From: CAMCTV01 sp964420985
GTDB taxonomy: Bacteria; Bacteroidota; Bacteroidia; Flavobacteriales_D; Sanyastnellaceae
Length of the DNA stretch: 64,000 bases
NCBI GenBank assembly: GCA_964420985.1
Contig: CAYQUT010000001.1
Coordinates: forward strand, 124,001 to 188,000
Reading direction: 5' to 3'
In this document: positions 61,596 to 64,000 of the stretch, in pieces
Numbering within the stretch: the first letter of the stretch is position 1
Layout of the letters: every line of letters starts with the position of its first letter
Position numbers and translations under genes: made by a program
Notes under the pieces: model-generated
Told to the model about the DNA's origin: nothing
Seen by the model: only the letters and a program-made list of their open reading frames with translations
Database searches by the model: none

Positions 61596-61598
61596 AAG

Positions 61599-62354
61599 TC
61601 AACGAAACTTTTCCTTGATTTCTCGCATGAACTGAGATGCAAACACAAATTCATTGAGCAATGGATGAGTGGATTGAAGTATGCTTTTTCGGTCACCTGT
61701 CCACACAAACTCTCCTTTGCTTACAAATTGAATGGTATCTGCAATTTCAATCACAGAATTCATATCATGGCTAATGACAATGGTGGTCATGCGGTAACGA
61801 TCGGTGATTTCCCGCACCAGTCCATCAATTTTGATGCTGGTCAATGGGTCCAATCCTGAGTTGGGTTCGTCCACATAAAGGTATTTTGGATTCAGGGCAA
61901 TGGCTCTGGCTAGTCCAGTCCTTTTTTTCATTCCTCCAGAAAGCTCACTGGGAAACAATTTATTTTTTCCTGTTAAGCCTACTTGTTCCAAAATTTCCTC
62001 CGTCCTCAATTCTCTTTCCTTTTTGGTCATGTTACCAAACATCTTCATGGGAAACTGAATGTTGTCTTCTACATTCATGGAGTCAAATAAGGCAGAGCCT
62101 TGGAACAACATGCCAATGTTGGTTCTGATTCGTTTTTTCTCCCATTGATCCATGGCCGTGAAGTCTTCCCCATCATAGAAAATACTTCCCTGATCGACAT
62201 TCATCAACCCCACCATGCATTTGGTCAAAACGCTTTTTCCTTCACCGCTTTTTCCAATGATAAAGTTGACTTTTCCTGGCTCAAAGATGCAGTTTAGTCC
62301 CTTTAAAATTCTTGTTTCGCCAAATGATTTTTCAATTCCTTTTAATTCTATCAT
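61599..62354 (-). CDS. mlaF: MlaF-like ABC transporter ATP-binding protein
   Basis: 251 residues. ABC ATPase with Walker A GKSGEGKSVLTK, signature LSGGMKKRTGLARAI, Walker B YLYVDEPNSGLDP and H-loop VISHDMNSV. Together with the permease gene at 62351 (4-bp overlap) it forms the cytoplasmic-membrane engine of a Mla-type lipid transport system between inner and outer membranes. MlaD-type substrate-binding partner genes are not in the window. Confidence 0.92.
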   Translation of the reverse strand: MIELKGIEKSFGETRILKGLNCIFEPGKVNFIIGKSGEGKSVLTKCMVGLMNVDQGSIFYDGEDFTAMDQWEKKRIRTNIGMLFQGSALFDSMNVEDNIQFPMKMFGNMTKKERELRTEEILEQVGLTGKNKLFPSELSGGMKKRTGLARAIALNPKYLYVDEPNSGLDPLTSIKIDGLVREITDRYRMTTIVISHDMNSVIEIADTIQFVSKGEFVWTGDRKSILQSTHPLLNEFVFASQFMREIKEKFR

Positions 62355-63091
62355 AATAACAGCAATTGAGTTAAAAGGAAGTTGGCGATCATGATCATCA
62401 CAATGGAATAGACCACTGCCCGTGTACTGCTTTGTCCTACTTCTAAGGCTCCTCCATGGGTGTAGTATCCATGGTAAGCGGAGATGCTGCTCATGATAAA
62501 GGCAAAGAATATTGTTTTAATGACAGAATAAAGTACGTGATAAGATCTAAAATCATACTGCGCACCCGTTTCGAAATCGTTGTAGGAAACGGCCCCGCTG
62601 AGAATGGCGATGGCTCCTCCTCCAACGACACCAACAAACATAGCCAATACAACCAAGAATGGAAGAATAATCACCGCAGCTATAATCTTGGGTAAGATGA
62701 GATAACTCGCGGAGTTGATACCCATGATATCCAAAGCGTCTATCTGATCTGAAATGCGCATGGTGCCTATTTCAGATGCGATGTTGCTACCTACTTTACC
62801 ACTGATGATGAGGCACACAACTGTGGAAGAAAATTCTAGTATGATGGATTGCCTTGTCGTAAAACCAATGGTCCAGCGGGGAATCCAGCCGCTATCAATG
62901 TTGGAGGCGGTTTGGATAGCCACTACCCCTCCCATGAATAAAACCAACAACGAAACAATCCCAACGGATTGAAGGCCTATTTTGTCCATTTCCTTTACAA
63001 TCAATGGGAAGTACACCTTGCCTTTCTCAGGCTTTGAGAAGACTCTTCCCATCAAGGCTCCATAATTTCCGATACTTGTAAATATTGGCAT
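62351..63091 (-). CDS. mlaE: MlaE-family ABC transporter permease
   Basis: 246 residues, about five or six transmembrane helices. Family motifs: IGLQSVGIVSLLVLFMGGVVAIQ, then GKVGSNIASEIGTMRISDQIDALDIMGINSASYL and the C-terminal VGQSSTRAVVYSIV (read in pieces). It moves phospholipid with MlaF. A perfect -7 box (TATTTTTG) lies 4 nt upstream of the ATG, so the transcript could be leaderless. Confidence 0.95.
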   Translation of the reverse strand: MPIFTSIGNYGALMGRVFSKPEKGKVYFPLIVKEMDKIGLQSVGIVSLLVLFMGGVVAIQTASNIDSGWIPRWTIGFTTRQSIILEFSSTVVCLIISGKVGSNIASEIGTMRISDQIDALDIMGINSASYLILPKIIAAVIILPFLVVLAMFVGVVGGGAIAILSGAVSYNDFETGAQYDFRSYHVLYSVIKTIFFAFIMSSISAYHGYYTHGGALEVGQSSTRAVVYSIVMIMIANFLLTQLLLL

Positions 63092-63095
63092 GTTT

Positions 63096-63103
63096 CAAAA
63101 ATA
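63096..63103 (-). promoter_or_regulatory. -7 box of mlaE
   Basis: TATTTTTG on the minus strand, perfect TAnnTTTG, 4 nt before ATG 63091. No TTG at -33, so confidence is limited. Confidence 0.35.
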
Positions 63104-63113
63104 GGACGAAATC

Positions 63114-63749
63114 CTATCCGTTGTTGGATTTGATGATTTTGCTTACTGCAGAAAAAAGATAATCATGACCTGTAGCGACCTCTTTGCATAAAATGCGCGT
63201 TCTGTTTTTTCTGAGTCGAACAAACTCTCTGCGTTCTTTCCCATAAAAAAAATGCTCGCCATCAGGCAGTTGCTGAAGTAAAATTTCACCTGAGTTATTC
63301 TTGTCATACAATGCGAGTACGGAAGAAAGTCTCACATCACTGCACGTGGAGGCATCAGGGTTTTGAAGGTAGTATTTGATGGCCAGTTGCACATCATTGG
63401 GGAAAATGTCTAATGCTAAAAATGGACCGAGTGTTTTTTTAAAATTTTCCTTCCACTCTTGACCGTGAGGTTTAACACGGTTTTTATATTGGTTGTACGT
63501 TATCAAGTGGGCCAATTCATGCATCAGGGTGATGAGAAAGGCGTACTTATTTAAATCACCATTGACAGTAATCTCATGTTTCTCTCGATTGGGTTTAACA
63601 GTGAAGTCACCCAATTTGGTGGTGCGGGGTGGTGTAATGGTAATGTGGTGTGGATGCTGTCTGAGCATTTCACACGCCAAATTCACTGCGGCTTTAGGAA
63701 TAAACCGCACCAGTACTTTCTCCAGTTGGTTGGTTGGCTTATGATACAA
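63114..63749 (-). CDS. SprT-like zinc metalloprotease-fold protein
   Basis: 211 residues. HELAH (HExxH) with a downstream HGQEWK motif is the SprT-like zinc-binding signature, near residues 78-105. SprT/Spartan-type proteins are metalloprotease-fold proteins, some acting on DNA-protein crosslinks; here the substrate is unknown. The start is TTG at 63749; the next ATG (residue 28) would leave a shorter N-terminus. It lies 8 bp after the small lipoprotein gene. Confidence 0.85.
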   Translation of the reverse strand: MYHKPTNQLEKVLVRFIPKAAVNLACEMLRQHPHHITITPPRTTKLGDFTVKPNREKHEITVNGDLNKYAFLITLMHELAHLITYNQYKNRVKPHGQEWKENFKKTLGPFLALDIFPNDVQLAIKYYLQNPDASTCSDVRLSSVLALYDKNNSGEILLQQLPDGEHFFYGKERREFVRLRKNRTRILCKEVATGHDYLFSAVSKIIKSNNG

Positions 63750-63757
63750 AGTGAAAC

Positions 63758-63877
63758 TTAATGGGCCAATTCGATGCGATCATCCCATTTGGGACAAGTA
63801 TTGCACTTGGGTTTTTTCTTGTGGGTACTGCAAGCAACAATCGAGAGCGCCATGAAAGCAAGGGCTAGTTTTTTCAT
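63758..63877 (-). CDS. Very small predicted lipoprotein (39 aa)
   Basis: 39 residues from ATG 63877. A signal with a lipobox (SIVAC, Cys18) is followed by a short basic, Cys-containing mature part (KPKCNTCPKWDD), reminiscent of a CxxC metal or redox motif. It lies between a thioredoxin-fold gene and the SprT-like gene on the same strand. A longer in-frame reading from 63961 overlaps the upstream gene and is less likely. No function assigned. Confidence 0.65.
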   Translation of the reverse strand: MKKLALAFMALSIVACSTHKKKPKCNTCPKWDDRIELAH

Positions 63878-63882
63878 GAATC

Positions 63883-64000
63883 TTATTTCTGAGCGTTCAA
63901 TTTCTCCAATTGATGTTCCAATTCTGCTTCGTCTCCCTCTGCGTAGTTGTTGTGCGACCAAACAATTTGGCCATTTTTATCTACTAAAAAAGTATGGGGT
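63883..64000 (-). CDS. Thioredoxin-fold protein, C-terminal fragment (cut by window edge)
   Basis: The minus-strand frame is open to base 64000 and encodes the end of a protein: PHTFLVDKNGQIVW, then SHNNYAEGDEAELEHQLEKL, stop at 63883-63885. The cis-Pro followed by TFLVDKNG is typical of TlpA/thioredoxin-like or AhpC/TSA redoxins, located outside the cytoplasm in many Bacteroidota. The active-site CxxC is beyond the window. The start is also outside. The downstream lipoprotein begins 5 bp later. Confidence 0.7.
   Translation of the reverse strand, partial: PHTFLVDKNGQIVWSHNNYAEGDEAELEHQLEKLNAQK

Noticed and set aside
1..64000. CRISPR arrays, prophage, insertion sequences, tRNA/rRNA genes
   Set aside because: No regular spaced repeats, transposase or integrase motifs, or cloverleaf-like segments were found on reading.

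Overview
The window reads as chromosome of a Bacteroidota, most likely order Flavobacteriales; a Crocinitomicaceae/Cryomorphaceae-type relative is a low-confidence guess. Support: type IX secretion (T9SS) sorting domains on large secreted proteins, MopE-type Asp/Asn-rich repeats, FG-GAP/ASPIC_UnbV proteins, 7TMR-DISM histidine kinases, a long-form IspG, zinc-free L32, an M23 peptidase with the N-terminus typical of flavobacteria, and promoters with the Bacteroidota -7 box TAnnTTTG. No tRNA, rRNA, CRISPR array, integrase or transposase was found.

Region 1 (1-25.5 kb) is an accessory surface/secretome island. It starts inside a T9SS-exported protein. An operon of two beta-helix paralogues plus a 1030-aa T9SS protein follows (1583-7011). 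Then comes a divergent LuxR-type response regulator/histidine kinase pair (7069-9665). A giant 3311-aa secreted protein (TLDc-like, about 15 Ig-like repeats, Reelin-like, C-type lectin-like, IPT/TIG, MopE repeats, T9SS tail) is translationally coupled to an FG-GAP/ASPIC_UnbV protein (10021-22409). A second kinase/regulator operon (22393-24872) faces it. Two perfect copies of a 16-bp palindrome, TACTCC-N4-GGAGTA, lie upstream of the beta-helix operon and of the second kinase, with a degenerate copy upstream of the giant gene. This suggests a common regulator.

Region 2 (25-37 kb) is mostly housekeeping: two lipoprotein or ligase genes on overlapping divergent promoters, a DUF5684 membrane protein, alaS, an M23-MerR-rsgA-YwaF-mutS operon, and yihY/nadC facing it. 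Region 3 (37-42.7 kb) holds two more tandem FG-GAP/ASPIC_UnbV genes behind a candidate ECF-sigma promoter. The same promoter architecture occurs twice around 26.5-26.7 kb.

Region 4 (42.8-64 kb) is core: DUF177-rpmF, a YqaE-domain lipoprotein and DUF2752 gene, fabH-accB-accC with a sigma-54-type regulator lacking a DNA-binding domain, aminotransferase-fumC-prfB (with a visible programmed +1 frameshift), sod-ispG, the mreBCD-mrdA-rodA cell-shape operon, and a MlaFE-like transporter with a SprT-like gene, a tiny lipoprotein and a truncated thioredoxin-fold gene at the right edge. Several promoters place the -7 box only 4-6 nt before the start codon, implying leaderless mRNAs. Several convergent gene pairs overlap or abut at their stop codons.
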